From CAUZIZ01 sp965219005 (GTDB taxonomy: Bacteria > Acidobacteriota > UBA6911 > RPQK01 > JAJDTT01), in the NCBI GenBank assembly GCA_965219005.1, contig CBDCMS010000004.1:2294001-2358000 (forward strand): a DNA stretch of 64,000 bases, written 5' to 3'. Below are positions 35,606 through 44,739 of the stretch, piece after piece. A model generated the notes under the pieces. The model did not search any database and was not told the origin of the DNA. It saw only the letters and a list, made by a program, of their open reading frames with translations. Both the position numbers and the translations under genes were made by a program. Position 1 is the first letter of the stretch; every line of letters starts with the position of its first letter.

Positions 35606-36823
35606 ATGCAAAGACGCGACTTCTTGAAGACCGCCGGCCTGGCCACGGGTGCCGCTCTCGCCGGCGCTCGGCGAGTCCACACGGATCACCATATCGACAA
35701 GTTGCCCTTCGCGGGCTCCATGTTCAGGAGGCAGAACGGCCAGCTCGTGCTCATGGGCCGGGGCGTGACCTCCTCGATCTCCGACAACGGAGGGAGGAGC
35801 TGGTCGCCGCCGAAGCCTCTCCTGAATGCCGGTGAGCCGGTTCGAGCGGACGGGGATGTCGTCGGGCTCCTGCGACTTGCCTCGGGTAAGGTCGCACTGA
35901 GCTATGGCCGGTCGGGTCAGGACGGGAAGCGTCGACGGCACGGGATCTTTCTGCGGACCTCCAAGGATGATGGCCGCACCTGGTCCGACGAGAGCACGCT
36001 GACACCCCTTCCCGCGGACGACCTCAGCGCGCTACACGCCAGCATGGTCCAGCTCCGCAGCGGTCGCCTGATCGTGCCGGCCTACGCGCGCTTCTCGCAC
36101 CGGTACGCGGGCCGGCGGCGGGGACTGGGCAGCACCTGGATTCCGGAGTACCGGACCACCGTGATGCTCGTCTCGGACGACGAGGGCAAGAGCTGGCAGT
36201 ATTCGGGTGGACTGTATCTTTGGAAGGACCTCGGCCACGGAGGCCTCGTCGGTTGTGGCGAGGCCAGCGTCGCGGAGACGCAGGACGGGCGGCTCATGAT
36301 GCTTGCGTCTTCGACCAACATGCGCATCCTCAAGAGCTATTCCCAAGACAGTGGCGACACCTGGAGCTACGTCGAGCTCACCGACCTTTGCACGTCCGAG
36401 GCGCCCATCCGTCTCGTCCGGCATCCAGAGACGGACGATCTGCTCCTGGTCTGGAATCAGGCGAGCGCGCAGGAGCAACGCAATGGTTTCGGTAGGGGTC
36501 GTCTTTCGATGGCGGTCTCTCATGATTCGGGGAAGACCTGGGAGCGCTTCGAGAGCCTCGAGACGTCTCCCGGGATGGCCTCGGTGTCCCGCGTGACGGA
36601 CACGGAACCGCCGGGCTTCGTGCGGGAGGGAGAGAACACCTTCCCCGGCCAGGTTCCCGACAACACGATTCGCGGAATCGTGTGCAGTTCGCGCCCGAAC
36701 GTGAACTTCCTGGACGGAATGACCTGCGTGGACTACAGCCGCTGGTTCACACCCAATCTCTGGGCGAGCGAGTCCGAGCGCCGTGACATGGAGCAGAAGG
36801 TGCAGGTCGTGTCGACCGCCTGA
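35606..36823 (+). CDS. Tat-exported BNR-repeat (sialidase-like) protein
   Basis: 405 residues; MQRRDFLKTAGLATGAALAG is a textbook twin-arginine signal. The propeller has Asp boxes SDNGGRSW, SKDDGRTW, SDDEGKSW, SQDSGDTW and SHDSGKTW. GGAG lies before the ATG. It is followed after 29 bases by a paralogue of the same layout that lacks the signal. Both share ILKSYSQDSGDTW/AVQSFSYDQGETW and WNQ..A.E.R.G.GR.RLS motifs, so they arose by duplication. Confidence 0.85.
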   Translation: MQRRDFLKTAGLATGAALAGARRVHTDHHIDKLPFAGSMFRRQNGQLVLMGRGVTSSISDNGGRSWSPPKPLLNAGEPVRADGDVVGLLRLASGKVALSYGRSGQDGKRRRHGIFLRTSKDDGRTWSDESTLTPLPADDLSALHASMVQLRSGRLIVPAYARFSHRYAGRRRGLGSTWIPEYRTTVMLVSDDEGKSWQYSGGLYLWKDLGHGGLVGCGEASVAETQDGRLMMLASSTNMRILKSYSQDSGDTWSYVELTDLCTSEAPIRLVRHPETDDLLLVWNQASAQEQRNGFGRGRLSMAVSHDSGKTWERFESLETSPGMASVSRVTDTEPPGFVREGENTFPGQVPDNTIRGIVCSSRPNVNFLDGMTCVDYSRWFTPNLWASESERRDMEQKVQVVSTA

Positions 36824-36852
36824 TTCACCGACCCGCGACGAGTGAAACCGTC

Positions 36853-38139
36853 ATGGAACGATACCTTCGATACCCCGCGCAAAAGGGCGGCCTGGTCGAA
36901 CTCAGGGACGGCCGCCTGATGGGAGTCATTCGCGGCCTCTTGAAGTTCTACTCCGAGGACCGCGGACGAACGTATTCCGAGCCGGAACCGATTCTCGCGA
37001 ACGGTGAGCAGATCATCGGCCACGGCGACCCGGGCGGCGTCCTGCGCCTCAAGTCCGGCGCGATCGGAATGACCTACTTCGGCCCCGTGACGCCCGACGA
37101 TCTGCCGAAGTTCGGGCCCGCCGGAAGGGCTCGCTTTGAAGACGAGCAGCGAGCGCTCTTCTTCCGCAAGTCGACCGACGAGGGCGAGACCTGGGGCCCC
37201 GCGCACAGGGTCGCGGGTCCGGGAGTCATCCTCTCGTACGCGCTGCACGATACGATGATCCGGCTTCAGAGCGGCCGGCTGATCTGGCCCTGCTACGGCG
37301 GCGTCGAAGGATACACGCCGACCAATCCTCCGAGGGTGGAAGGACTGGACCGGGGCATCGGTCACCTCTGGTATCCAGAGAGCCTGACCCCGACGAGGAT
37401 CTACTATTCCGATGACGAGGGGGAGAGGTGGTCGGTCTCCGAGGACGAGCTCATGCTGTGGATCGAGGGAGGGCGGGGAAACCTCGACGCTATGCACGAG
37501 CCGACTGTCGCCGAGGCGAAGGACGGTCGCCTGGCCCTCCTGGCTCGTTGCGGACAGATGCGCGCCGTCCAGTCTTTCTCCTACGACCAGGGCGAGACCT
37601 GGACGCTTCCAGAACTCAGCGAGTTGAACTCATCGAACGCGCCGATCCGCGTGAGGCGGATTCCAGCGACCGGAGACCTCATGGTCGTCTGGAACCAGGT
37701 CACCGCGGCGGAGCACCGGGCCGGTTACGGCCGAGAGCGCCTGTCGGCAGCCATCTCGAAGGACAGCGGACGCAGCTGGACGAACTTCAGAAACATCCAC
37801 GTCAGTCCAGGGCTCGACGAGTCCCCTCGCGTCTCGGATCCCGAGCCGCCACGATTCACACGTCCCAGCTCCGACACGCACCCGGGCGGCCCCTTGCCGA
37901 ACAATCCGATCCAGGGCCGACTCCGCGCTTCCTACTCGAACTTTTTCTTCGTCGGGGATGAGGTGCTCATCGAGCACGACTACTGGTACCGTACCGATCC
38001 CTGGCGCACGCACGAGGTGCCGGCGCGGTGGAGACACCTGATCAAGGACAGGAGCCGCCGGACGTCGACGGGACACAAGCTGGGTTCGCTTCAACACAGA
38101 TTGCACATCCTGCCTCTGAACTGGTTCTACAAGGGTTGA
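36853..38139 (+). CDS. BNR-repeat protein without export signal
   Basis: 428 residues starting MERYLRYPAQKGGLVELRDG, immediately inside the propeller, with no signal peptide or lipobox. Asp boxes are SEDRGRTY, STDEGETW, SDDEGERW, SYDQGETW and SKDSGRSW. It is the tandem duplicate of 35606-36823 and likely co-transcribed. Absence of a signal implies a cytoplasmic protein, co-export with its neighbour, or a lost 5' end; no in-frame upstream start adds a signal. Confidence 0.8.
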   Translation: MERYLRYPAQKGGLVELRDGRLMGVIRGLLKFYSEDRGRTYSEPEPILANGEQIIGHGDPGGVLRLKSGAIGMTYFGPVTPDDLPKFGPAGRARFEDEQRALFFRKSTDEGETWGPAHRVAGPGVILSYALHDTMIRLQSGRLIWPCYGGVEGYTPTNPPRVEGLDRGIGHLWYPESLTPTRIYYSDDEGERWSVSEDELMLWIEGGRGNLDAMHEPTVAEAKDGRLALLARCGQMRAVQSFSYDQGETWTLPELSELNSSNAPIRVRRIPATGDLMVVWNQVTAAEHRAGYGRERLSAAISKDSGRSWTNFRNIHVSPGLDESPRVSDPEPPRFTRPSSDTHPGGPLPNNPIQGRLRASYSNFFFVGDEVLIEHDYWYRTDPWRTHEVPARWRHLIKDRSRRTSTGHKLGSLQHRLHILPLNWFYKG

Positions 38140-38239
38140 AGCATTGGCCGTCCGGACGCGGTGACCATGCTGAAGGGATGGCCCGTGGCACCTGAGCGGG
38201 GCGGGTCCCACTCATCCTGCAGATCATCATCTTCCCTTA

Positions 38240-38420
38240 GGGCTCGGTCAAAAACAACTTCACATTCTGGCATCTCATCTTCACACCATCTTCGGCCGCT
38301 CCTCAATCGCGAAATCCTCAACGTAGGCCTGCCTACGCCTGCGGTTTCGCTCAATCGTTCGCGACCAAATCTGGCGTAAATCTGAGCCCCAACTCTGCGA
38401 AGTTATTCTTGACCGAACCC
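38240..38420. mobile_element. MITE-like element with 22-bp inverted ends
   Basis: GGGCTCGGTCAAAAACAACT starts the left end and AAGTTATTCTTGACCGAACC leads to the right end; the outer 22 bases pair with three mismatches. TTA flanks both sides (38237-38239 and 38421-38423), as a target duplication would. The 181-bp interior has no ORF. It lies inside the remains of a kinase gene. Confidence 0.65.
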
Positions 38421-38593
38421 TTAGGTAGGAAGCGCTGCTTGGCAGCGGGATCTTCCTGCATGTCCGGGGACACGAACTTGAGGGCAACCTCTCGGTCCAG
38501 GGGGCCGCTGTCCTCGGCTCGGTAGACCTCCCCCATCCCGCCTTCGCCGAGCTTGGAGGTGATCTTGTAATGGGAGATGGTTTGGCCTATCAA
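38351..38593 (-). pseudogene. serine/threonine kinase N-terminal fragment
   Basis: The first 55 codons are the start of a Hanks-type kinase: TISHYKITSKLGEGGMGEVY with the glycine loop, RAEDSGPLDREVALKFVSPD with the ATP-site lysine. After QRF the reading runs into the MITE-like element and stops. The catalytic loop and everything beyond are missing, so it cannot be active. Confidence 0.65.
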
Positions 38594-38730
38594 ACGAAGT
38601 CTCCAGGATTGAGGGAAGTCTACCTCGAGAATACTAGAGCCTTGGTCTGGCAGGGCAATCTGAGGGATGGTTTATATATTAATCCGAAAGATAGATGGGA
38701 CGATTCTCAGCTACCATACGGTGGGTGAAA

Positions 38731-39377
38731 TCACTTCCCCGTCGGGACCAGGCGTTTGAGTTCTTCAAACCAATTCTGAACAACGTTGAGTTGTCTCAGA
38801 GAGGTTGCCGTCCCCTTGATCATGGCAAACCGACGACCATCCGGCGAGATGTCGTAATTCCGTGCAAGTGCGGCGTTGATTCCGACGAGGTAGCGCCCCT
38901 CGAACAGGAATCTTGATGGGGAGGCCGTGAAAGGGGCTGCCGTGCCAACAGCAACGACCATCATTTTTCTCCCGTTCCGGTAGAAGAGCTCCTTCCCGTC
39001 AACTCCCCACAGAGGCTGGCTTCCACCCTCTGTCGATATGCGTGTCAGTCCACTCCCGCCTGGGTAGGCTTTCACATAAATCTCAGCTCGGCCAGAGCGG
39101 TTCGACGTAAATGCGATCCACCGACCATCAGGTGAGAACATTGGATGCCATTCGAGGAATCGGGTCCCCTGAAATAACTGAGGCTTTCGTTCGCCTTCGA
39201 GTGAGCACACCCAAATGTCACTGGAGGTTTGCGGCTGCACCGTCGTAAACGTCAGCACCTTGCCGTCGGGAGACCAGGAGTGGGGGGTCGGAATTAGGCC
39301 TGGAACAGATGTTAGTTCTTCAGCAATACCACTGCCGTCAGCAGCCTTCCAGTATATGCTGCTTCTTATTCCCCTAG
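38731..39377 (-). pseudogene. 3' part of IS-interrupted kinase (PD40 propeller end)
   Basis: Continuation of the kinase gene that starts at 43229. After the IS the reverse-strand frame reads RGIRSSIYWKAADGSGIAEE, then PDGKVLTFTT, FSPDGRWIAFTSNRSGRAEI, TEGGSQPLWGVDGKELFYRN, and ends QNWFEELKRLVPTGK. These are PD40/TolB-like propeller blades with the usual kinase-family tail. Removing the IS plus one CTAG copy joins the two parts in frame (FLPEA-RGIRSS). A free-standing start at 39402 exists in the IS end but would only yield a propeller piece. Confidence 0.8.
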
Positions 39378-40947
39378 CAGCCTGTCGGACTTTCGAGGTC
39401 ACACCGAACGGGCATCATTAGTGTATGGCGAATCGATTTAGAACAGTAGATCGAGAGACTCCTTATCTGTTTCCTCCTTCGGTGCAGGAATGGCTGCCGG
39501 AGACGCATCTGGCTCGCTTCGTGGTGGAGGTGGTGAGCAAGCTGGAGTTGAGGAAGTTGGAGGATTCCTACACGAAACGGGGATCGGAAGGATACCATCC
39601 GGCGGTGATGCTGGCGTTGTTGTTTTACGGGTATGCGACGGGGGTGTTTTCGAGTCGGAAGTTGGAGCAAGCCACCTACGATTCGGTGGCGTTTCGCTAC
39701 CTCGCCGGCAACACGCATCCGGATCACGACACCATAGCCCATTTCCGAAAGCGGTTTTTGGAAGAGCTGAAGCCGCTGTTTGTGGAGATCTTGCTGCTGG
39801 CCCAGGCGATGGGATTTCTGAAGTTGGGCCGAGTGAGTTTGGATGGCACGAAGGTCAAAGCCAATGCCTCCAAGCACAGTGCGTTGAGCTGGGGGCACAT
39901 CCAGAAACTGGAAGCGCGGCTGCGAGAAGAAGTGGACGAGTTGATGCAGCTGGCCGAGGAAGCGGATGGACGAGAAGAAACGGAAGGGATGGACATCCCG
40001 GCCGAGCTGGCGCGGCGGGAAGCACGGTTGAAAGCGATCGATCAAGCGAAGCAGAAGCTGGTCGAGCGGGCGGCCGAGCGGCAGGCGGCCGAGCACGCCG
40101 AATATGAAGGGAAGGTGGCCAAGCGGCAAGCCCAGAGGAAAAGGGGAAACAAACCGAAGGGTCGCGAACCCAAACCGCCCCGAGGAGGAATCCGAGACCA
40201 GGATCAGATCAATCTGACGGATGAAGATTCTCGGATCATGCCGGTCTCGGGCGGGGGATTTGAGCAATGCTACAACGCTCAGGCCCTGGTGGATAACGAC
40301 AGTCTGTTGATTGTGGCCGTTCATGTCACGCCAAACGCCAATGACAAGAAAGAACTGAAACCGGCCCTGGCGGCGCTGCACGCATTGCCGGAGTCGTTGG
40401 GTCGGCCCCAGGAGCTGCTGGCCGACAACGGCTACTTCAGTGGTGCCAACGTGGAGCTTTGTAGCGAGCATGCGGTCCTTCCCTATATTGCGGTCGAGCG
40501 GGAAGCCCACCACTTGCCGCCGAACGAACGCTGGAAAGAACCGGAGCCACCCGGGGAAGACGCCGATGCGGTGGAGCAGATGAGATACCGGTTGAAGACC
40601 CCGGCGGGTCGAGCCATCTACGGGCAACGCAAAGCTGTCCCCGAGCCCGTCTTTGGGATCATCAAATCGGTGATGGGCTTTGCGCAGTTCTCTCTCCGAG
40701 GAGCGGAGGCGGCAGACGGGGAGTGGACTCTGGCCAGCATCGCCTGGAATCTGAAAAGAATGTACAACCTCGCCTGCCGCCAGCCGAAGCTGGCCCGTGC
40801 CACCCTCTGAAGAGGTGGGCCAGGTCGTTTCAGCGGCCAAATCACCGCCGCAGATCAGACGATTCATCGATTTCGTGCTTGGTCGTGCAAGACTTTGGAT
40901 CAAACGTCAAATTTCAGAAGTGCCTGTGAGTCAAGTCCGACAGGCTG
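39378..40947 (+). mobile_element. IS1182-type insertion sequence
   Basis: 1570 bp bounded by perfect 15-bp inverted repeats CAGCCTGTCGGACTT and flanked by CTAG on both sides (39374-39377, 40948-40951). It carries one transposase gene. It is inserted in antisense orientation in the PD40 part of a serine/threonine kinase gene, and deletion of the element with one CTAG restores that reading frame exactly. Confidence 0.88.
39425..40810 (+). CDS. IS1182-family transposase
   Basis: 461 residues, full length for the family. The N-terminal DUF772 domain (MANRFRTVDRETPYLFPPSV, YHPAVMLALLFYGYATGVFS, DHDTIAHFRKRF) is followed by the DDE core: SLDGTKVKANASKHSALSW, a charged helical insertion (about 155-240), then YNAQALVDNDSLLIVAVHV, ADNGYFSG and the late glutamate region VFGIIKSVMGFAQFSLRG. 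No frame disruption is seen, so this copy may still be active. Confidence 0.9.
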   Translation: MANRFRTVDRETPYLFPPSVQEWLPETHLARFVVEVVSKLELRKLEDSYTKRGSEGYHPAVMLALLFYGYATGVFSSRKLEQATYDSVAFRYLAGNTHPDHDTIAHFRKRFLEELKPLFVEILLLAQAMGFLKLGRVSLDGTKVKANASKHSALSWGHIQKLEARLREEVDELMQLAEEADGREETEGMDIPAELARREARLKAIDQAKQKLVERAAERQAAEHAEYEGKVAKRQAQRKRGNKPKGREPKPPRGGIRDQDQINLTDEDSRIMPVSGGGFEQCYNAQALVDNDSLLIVAVHVTPNANDKKELKPALAALHALPESLGRPQELLADNGYFSGANVELCSEHAVLPYIAVEREAHHLPPNERWKEPEPPGEDADAVEQMRYRLKTPAGRAIYGQRKAVPEPVFGIIKSVMGFAQFSLRGAEAADGEWTLASIAWNLKRMYNLACRQPKLARATL

Positions 40948-43229
40948 CTAGCTTCCGGCAAAAACCGACGGAATGTGATGCGTTTACCGTCTGGCGTCCA
41001 GACAGGTTCACTACTACTGTCTGTGAAAGTCACCGGCGTGAGTATCCCACGGGCGATCTCATAGACCCAGATGTCGCTTGTCCCTGAGAAGGTTGTTTTG
41101 CGGGTCTCATCTTTCTTCACGGTTAGCGCTACGTACTCGCCGTTCGGTGAAAAGCGCGGCTGCGCAAACCTGTGTGCCGCTTTCCCCCCAGCCTGAGTCC
41201 CTCCCCGATGATCCACCAATACCAGTTCCCCCCAGTCGCCGTGAGAAGATCGATACACGAGCGTTCCATCATTTGAGACTGCGTAATCGTGGCCTTCAAG
41301 GGCCAGTGGGACGGGATCACCGATCATCTCAAGTCGTGAGAGATCGAAGGCCACCACCATATGCCCGAGTTCGGAATGAAGATATGTAAGGTATCCGGAG
41401 TGCAAATAATGACCATAGCGGCCGTCTTCCGCGATTGTTTTCCACTCTCCAGTCTCCAGCGAGAGGACGCCGAGTGGCGTTTTCTTCTGACCAGTCCCCA
41501 CCGTCCCAGGTAGCCGAATATCAAAAACAACCGCATGTCCACCCGGTAGGATCTTGGGCCACGCATGTGCAATTTCACCCTTTTTCTCGTCTGGCGTGGT
41601 GACTCTCTGAGGGATACCTCCGGTGGCCGCAACACGTGAAAGGCCCGAAGACACGCCTCCGAAAACAATGTTTCCATCCTTCCCCCAGCTGGCGCCGAAA
41701 TAGGGATCTAACTCGCTGATGACCAGGGGCTGGCCGCCTTTCAGCGAGACCTTCTTCATTTCGCCGTCCGCATAGAAACCGACCCACTCCCCATCCGGAG
41801 AAAAAAAGAGGCGCGAAGCCCCCTCGGTTCCGGGAAGAGGGAGAGCCTCGGTTTGATCCATTGCCCGGTGATAGATGGCGTGACCCTGAGCGTGCTGACC
41901 CGCGTAGGCAAGATGACGACCGTCTGGCGAAAGAGCGATTCTCCACGCCACGGGCGGGCCAACCATATAGGACGTTGGTAAATCGATGGTGAACCGGTTT
42001 ATGCCTGGGGGCTTCCGTGAAATAGTGTCAGGGAGGCGATTCCAGGTCGCTAGGGTGGCAGCAGTCAGCACTGCCAAAGCTGCGACACCCCACGGAATCC
42101 ACCGTTTCCACGATCCTTCTGCTGCTGGTGCTATCTCGAGAGAATCTTTGCCACCATAGAGTATCTCTCCCAAATCCGTCCCTACCTCGTGGATGAGTTG
42201 ATAGCGGCGATCCGGGTCCTTGGCCAACATCTTCCTCACCGTATGCTGGAGTACAGGAGAAACCTCATTCATGTACCGAGACAAAGGGGGGGGATCTTTT
42301 GTGAGGATGCTGCTGGCGGTATCCGCGGGCTGCGCTTGCTTAAAGGGGTCAATGCCGGTGAGCATTTCATAGAGCATGACCCCGAACGAGAAGATGTCCG
42401 AGCGAGCATCTACTGCTTCCCCTCGCAACTGCTCCGGAGACATATAAGGCACGGTCCCAAGCGTGTCACCCGTTTGGGTCAGATTGGCGGTGAGTGTCTT
42501 TTCCTGACTGTCTCCTCCCTCGGCCGGAGTCAGACGCTTGGCCAACCCAAAATCCAGCACCTTGACGTGCCCGTCGGGGGTGATCATGATGTTCGACGGC
42601 TTGAGATCCCGATGGATGATGTTCTGCCGGTGGGCGGCTTTCAGTGCCTCAGCAATCTCCGTGGCCTTTGCGAGAGCATCCTGGAGAGGAAGCGGGCCTT
42701 TTTCTATTTGGTCCTTGAGCGTCTCGCCTGGGACATATTCCATCGAGATGAAAGACTTGCCTTCTTCTTCTCCCACTTCGTAGATGTTGCAGATGAAGGG
42801 ATGATCTAGAGCCGCCGCGGAACGCGCCTCCCGGACGAAGCGGGCCCGGGCCAGCTCGTCATCCTCCATTGCCTGGGGCAGGAACTTCAGAGCAACCCTA
42901 CGATCCAGAGGCCCTGTGTCCTGGGCCAGATAGACCTGACCCATCCCACCTTCACCTAGCAGCGACAGGACCCGATAGGGGCCCACTTCTCTCCCTAGCA
43001 GGAACTTCACCTGATCCTGGGCCATCGCTTCCGCTGCAACTTCCAAGGCCGGTGATTCGAGGAAGCTCTCGACCTTGCCTTCCTGTGCCAGCAGGGACTC
43101 GACTTCCCGCCGCAGGGCCGCATCATCCCCGCAGGCCTGTTCCAGAAACGCCGCTCGTTGGCTCTTCTCTAGCTCCAGAGCTGCCAGACAGAGACCTTCG
43201 ACCTTCCTCTGCCTTTCAGTCCTTGCCAT
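40914..43229 (-). CDS. serine/threonine protein kinase with PD40 propeller, interrupted by IS
   Basis: 771 codons, of which the last ten are IS-derived. Residues 1-75 resemble the helical leader found on ECF-linked kinases; the Hanks kinase domain spans about 82-345 with LLGEGGMGQVYLAQD, VALKF, IHRDLKPSNIM, DFGLAK and SDIFSFGVMLYEM; a membrane helix follows near 380-400 (WGVAALAVLTAATLA); then PD40/WD40-like blades (LSPDGRHLAYAG, FSPDGEWVGFYADG, WTPDGKRITF). The protein would sit in the inner membrane with the sensor outside. Here translation ends in the IS, losing the final third of the propeller. Its start overlaps the sigma-factor stop by 14 bases. Confidence 0.88.
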   Translation of the reverse strand: MARTERQRKVEGLCLAALELEKSQRAAFLEQACGDDAALRREVESLLAQEGKVESFLESPALEVAAEAMAQDQVKFLLGREVGPYRVLSLLGEGGMGQVYLAQDTGPLDRRVALKFLPQAMEDDELARARFVREARSAAALDHPFICNIYEVGEEEGKSFISMEYVPGETLKDQIEKGPLPLQDALAKATEIAEALKAAHRQNIIHRDLKPSNIMITPDGHVKVLDFGLAKRLTPAEGGDSQEKTLTANLTQTGDTLGTVPYMSPEQLRGEAVDARSDIFSFGVMLYEMLTGIDPFKQAQPADTASSILTKDPPPLSRYMNEVSPVLQHTVRKMLAKDPDRRYQLIHEVGTDLGEILYGGKDSLEIAPAAEGSWKRWIPWGVAALAVLTAATLATWNRLPDTISRKPPGINRFTIDLPTSYMVGPPVAWRIALSPDGRHLAYAGQHAQGHAIYHRAMDQTEALPLPGTEGASRLFFSPDGEWVGFYADGEMKKVSLKGGQPLVISELDPYFGASWGKDGNIVFGGVSSGLSRVAATGGIPQRVTTPDEKKGEIAHAWPKILPGGHAVVFDIRLPGTVGTGQKKTPLGVLSLETGEWKTIAEDGRYGHYLHSGYLTYLHSELGHMVVAFDLSRLEMIGDPVPLALEGHDYAVSNDGTLVYRSSHGDWGELVLVDHRGGTQAGGKAAHRFAQPRFSPNGEYVALTVKKDETRKTTFSGTSDIWVYEIARGILTPVTFTDSSSEPVWTPDGKRITFRRFLPEASSLSDLTHRHF

Positions 43230-43797
43230 CGTCCGCCCCGTCTAGCTCCCGCATCAGGTAGAGCTTGGCCAGCTTCCATTCCCGCAAAACCGTGCGCCGC
43301 GAGGTCCTAAGCACCTCCGCGGTCTCGTCCACACCCAGCCCCCCAAAGAAGCGAAGCTCTACCACGCGTCCCTTTCGTTCATCCTCGGCCGCTAGCGAGG
43401 CCAGCGCCGCATCCAGTGCCAACAGGTCCTGACCTCGGGAGGAGCCGATGAGCCCCTCATCCAAGGTCACTAGCTGCTGCTCGCCCCCTCGTTTCCGAGT
43501 ACTCCGGGAGCGGGCAAAGTCCACCAAGATCCTCCTCATCATTCGGGCGGTAAGCGCCAGGAAATGCGCCCGGCTCTTCCAATCTACCTTCTGGCACTCC
43601 ACCAAGCGCAGGTAGGCCTCATTGACCAGGGCTGTGGTTTGCAGCGTGTGGTTCACGCGTTCGCGCCGCAGGTGGCGGTGGGCGAGACGCTTCAGCTCCT
43701 GATGGACCAGGGGGATCAGTCGCTCCAGGGCGGCCTGGTCCCCACCTCTCCAGGCCAGGAGGAGCTGCGTGACCTCCGGTAGTGCAGCAGACGTCAT
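43216..43797 (-). CDS. ECF-type RNA polymerase sigma factor (TIGR02999-like)
   Basis: 193 residues. Region 2 (about 30-95: HQELKRLAHRHLRRE, TALVNEAYLRLVE, FLALTARMMRRILVDFAR) and region 4 (about 125-185: RKGRVVELRFFGGLGVDETA, TSRRTVLREWKLAKLYL) match the acidobacterial/planctomycete ECF group that is encoded next to serine/threonine kinases. AGAAGG precedes the ATG. It overlaps the kinase gene downstream, so the two are translationally coupled and the kinase is the likely regulator. Confidence 0.9.
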   Translation of the reverse strand: MTSAALPEVTQLLLAWRGGDQAALERLIPLVHQELKRLAHRHLRRERVNHTLQTTALVNEAYLRLVECQKVDWKSRAHFLALTARMMRRILVDFARSRSTRKRGGEQQLVTLDEGLIGSSRGQDLLALDAALASLAAEDERKGRVVELRFFGGLGVDETAEVLRTSRRTVLREWKLAKLYLMRELDGADDGKD

Positions 43798-43958
43798 AGC
43801 GTGCCTTCTCGACCTGAGTCTGGATGCGAATCGATGCCCGGATTATAGCACCGGCCCTCCCTCCCGAAGAAATCTGTTCGTGGCTTGGCACTCCTGGGCC
43901 GTCCTTCCCGCAACCGCGGGTAAGGGCCCCAAACCAACCGGCCCAGGAGGTCAATGCC

Positions 43959-44656
43959 ATGAAGAAACTGATTACACTGGTTTGCCTTATTACTCCTCAC
44001 CCTCTCGATTCGTCGGCAGTCTTTGCCGAAGATGAGCCCTCGTCATCGGAGTTGACTCTCACGGTGCATCTTCTCAACTACACTGACGTCGAGGAATACC
44101 TGGTGGCGCGAGCGCGGAGAGAGACGGCCGACGTGTTCCGCAGGATTGGTGTCAAGATCGTCTGGCGCGACGTCGAAGTCCCCAAAAAAAGCGGACGATT
44201 GCTGAGATCCTAGCGGCTGCGCCCATCAAGAATCTGACGCTAAGCGTCCACATTCTCCCCAAGGCGAAGCAGTACCATCCGAAGGATTCCGTCCTGGGCT
44301 ATGCCCCGCGGACCGAGAACGAGCCGGGTCGGCTGGTGTCGATCTTCTACGACCGTCTGAACAAGTTGGTCCACAAGACCAAGGCCGTCTCTATCCGGGC
44401 GCCCACCGAGGCCCAACTTCTAGGTCACGTCATGGCTCATGAGATCGGACACCAGCTGCTTCCGTACCTCTCCCACACCACGCATGGAATCATGACGCAC
44501 GACTGGAGCCTGGAAGTCCTTCAGAGGGCAGCTCGTGGTGATCTGTGCTTCAGCGGCGAGCAGGGCGAACTGATCCGCGCACAGCTCCGAGCCCAGACGG
44601 CAAAGTCGGAATTTGCTCGGACAGGGAAGAGTGACTTGCCTAGGAGTGAACACTGA
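43959..44656 (+). pseudogene. HEXXH zinc-metalloprotease-like secreted protein, frameshifted
   Basis: Begins at the ATG at 43959 after CAGGAGG, with a signal peptide (MKKLITLVCLITPHPLDSSA). Frame 1 continues through TLTVHLLNYTDVEEYLVAR to VPKK, then closes at 44213. After an A7 tract at 44184-44190 the continuation is in the -1 frame: TIAEILAAAPIKNLTLSVHI, GRLVSIFYDRL, and HVMAHEIGHQLLPY with a zinc-binding HEXXH motif, then HTTHGIMTHDW, ending at 44656. The family resembles short acidobacterial proteins with HEIGHLLLG and HSPTGIM-type motifs. One additional A would restore the gene, so sequencing error or slippage is possible. Confidence 0.65.
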
Positions 44657-44739
44657 ACCAAAAAAGCTCTCGCGAGGTGCCCGGACAATCTCTTGACCGA
44701 GTACTCAACCTCCTTCCCCTAACTGAAAGAGCACCGGGG

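Noticed and set aside
39374..40903. 509-codon reverse-strand ORF
   Set aside because: Antisense to the intact IS1182 transposase and lacking recognisable motifs.
44184..44190. Programmed -1 frameshift of the A-AAA-AAG type
   Set aside because: The zero-frame phasing is CCC-AAA-AAA-AGC, which does not give the canonical X-XXY-YYZ slip site, and no downstream structure was evident. An indel is simpler.
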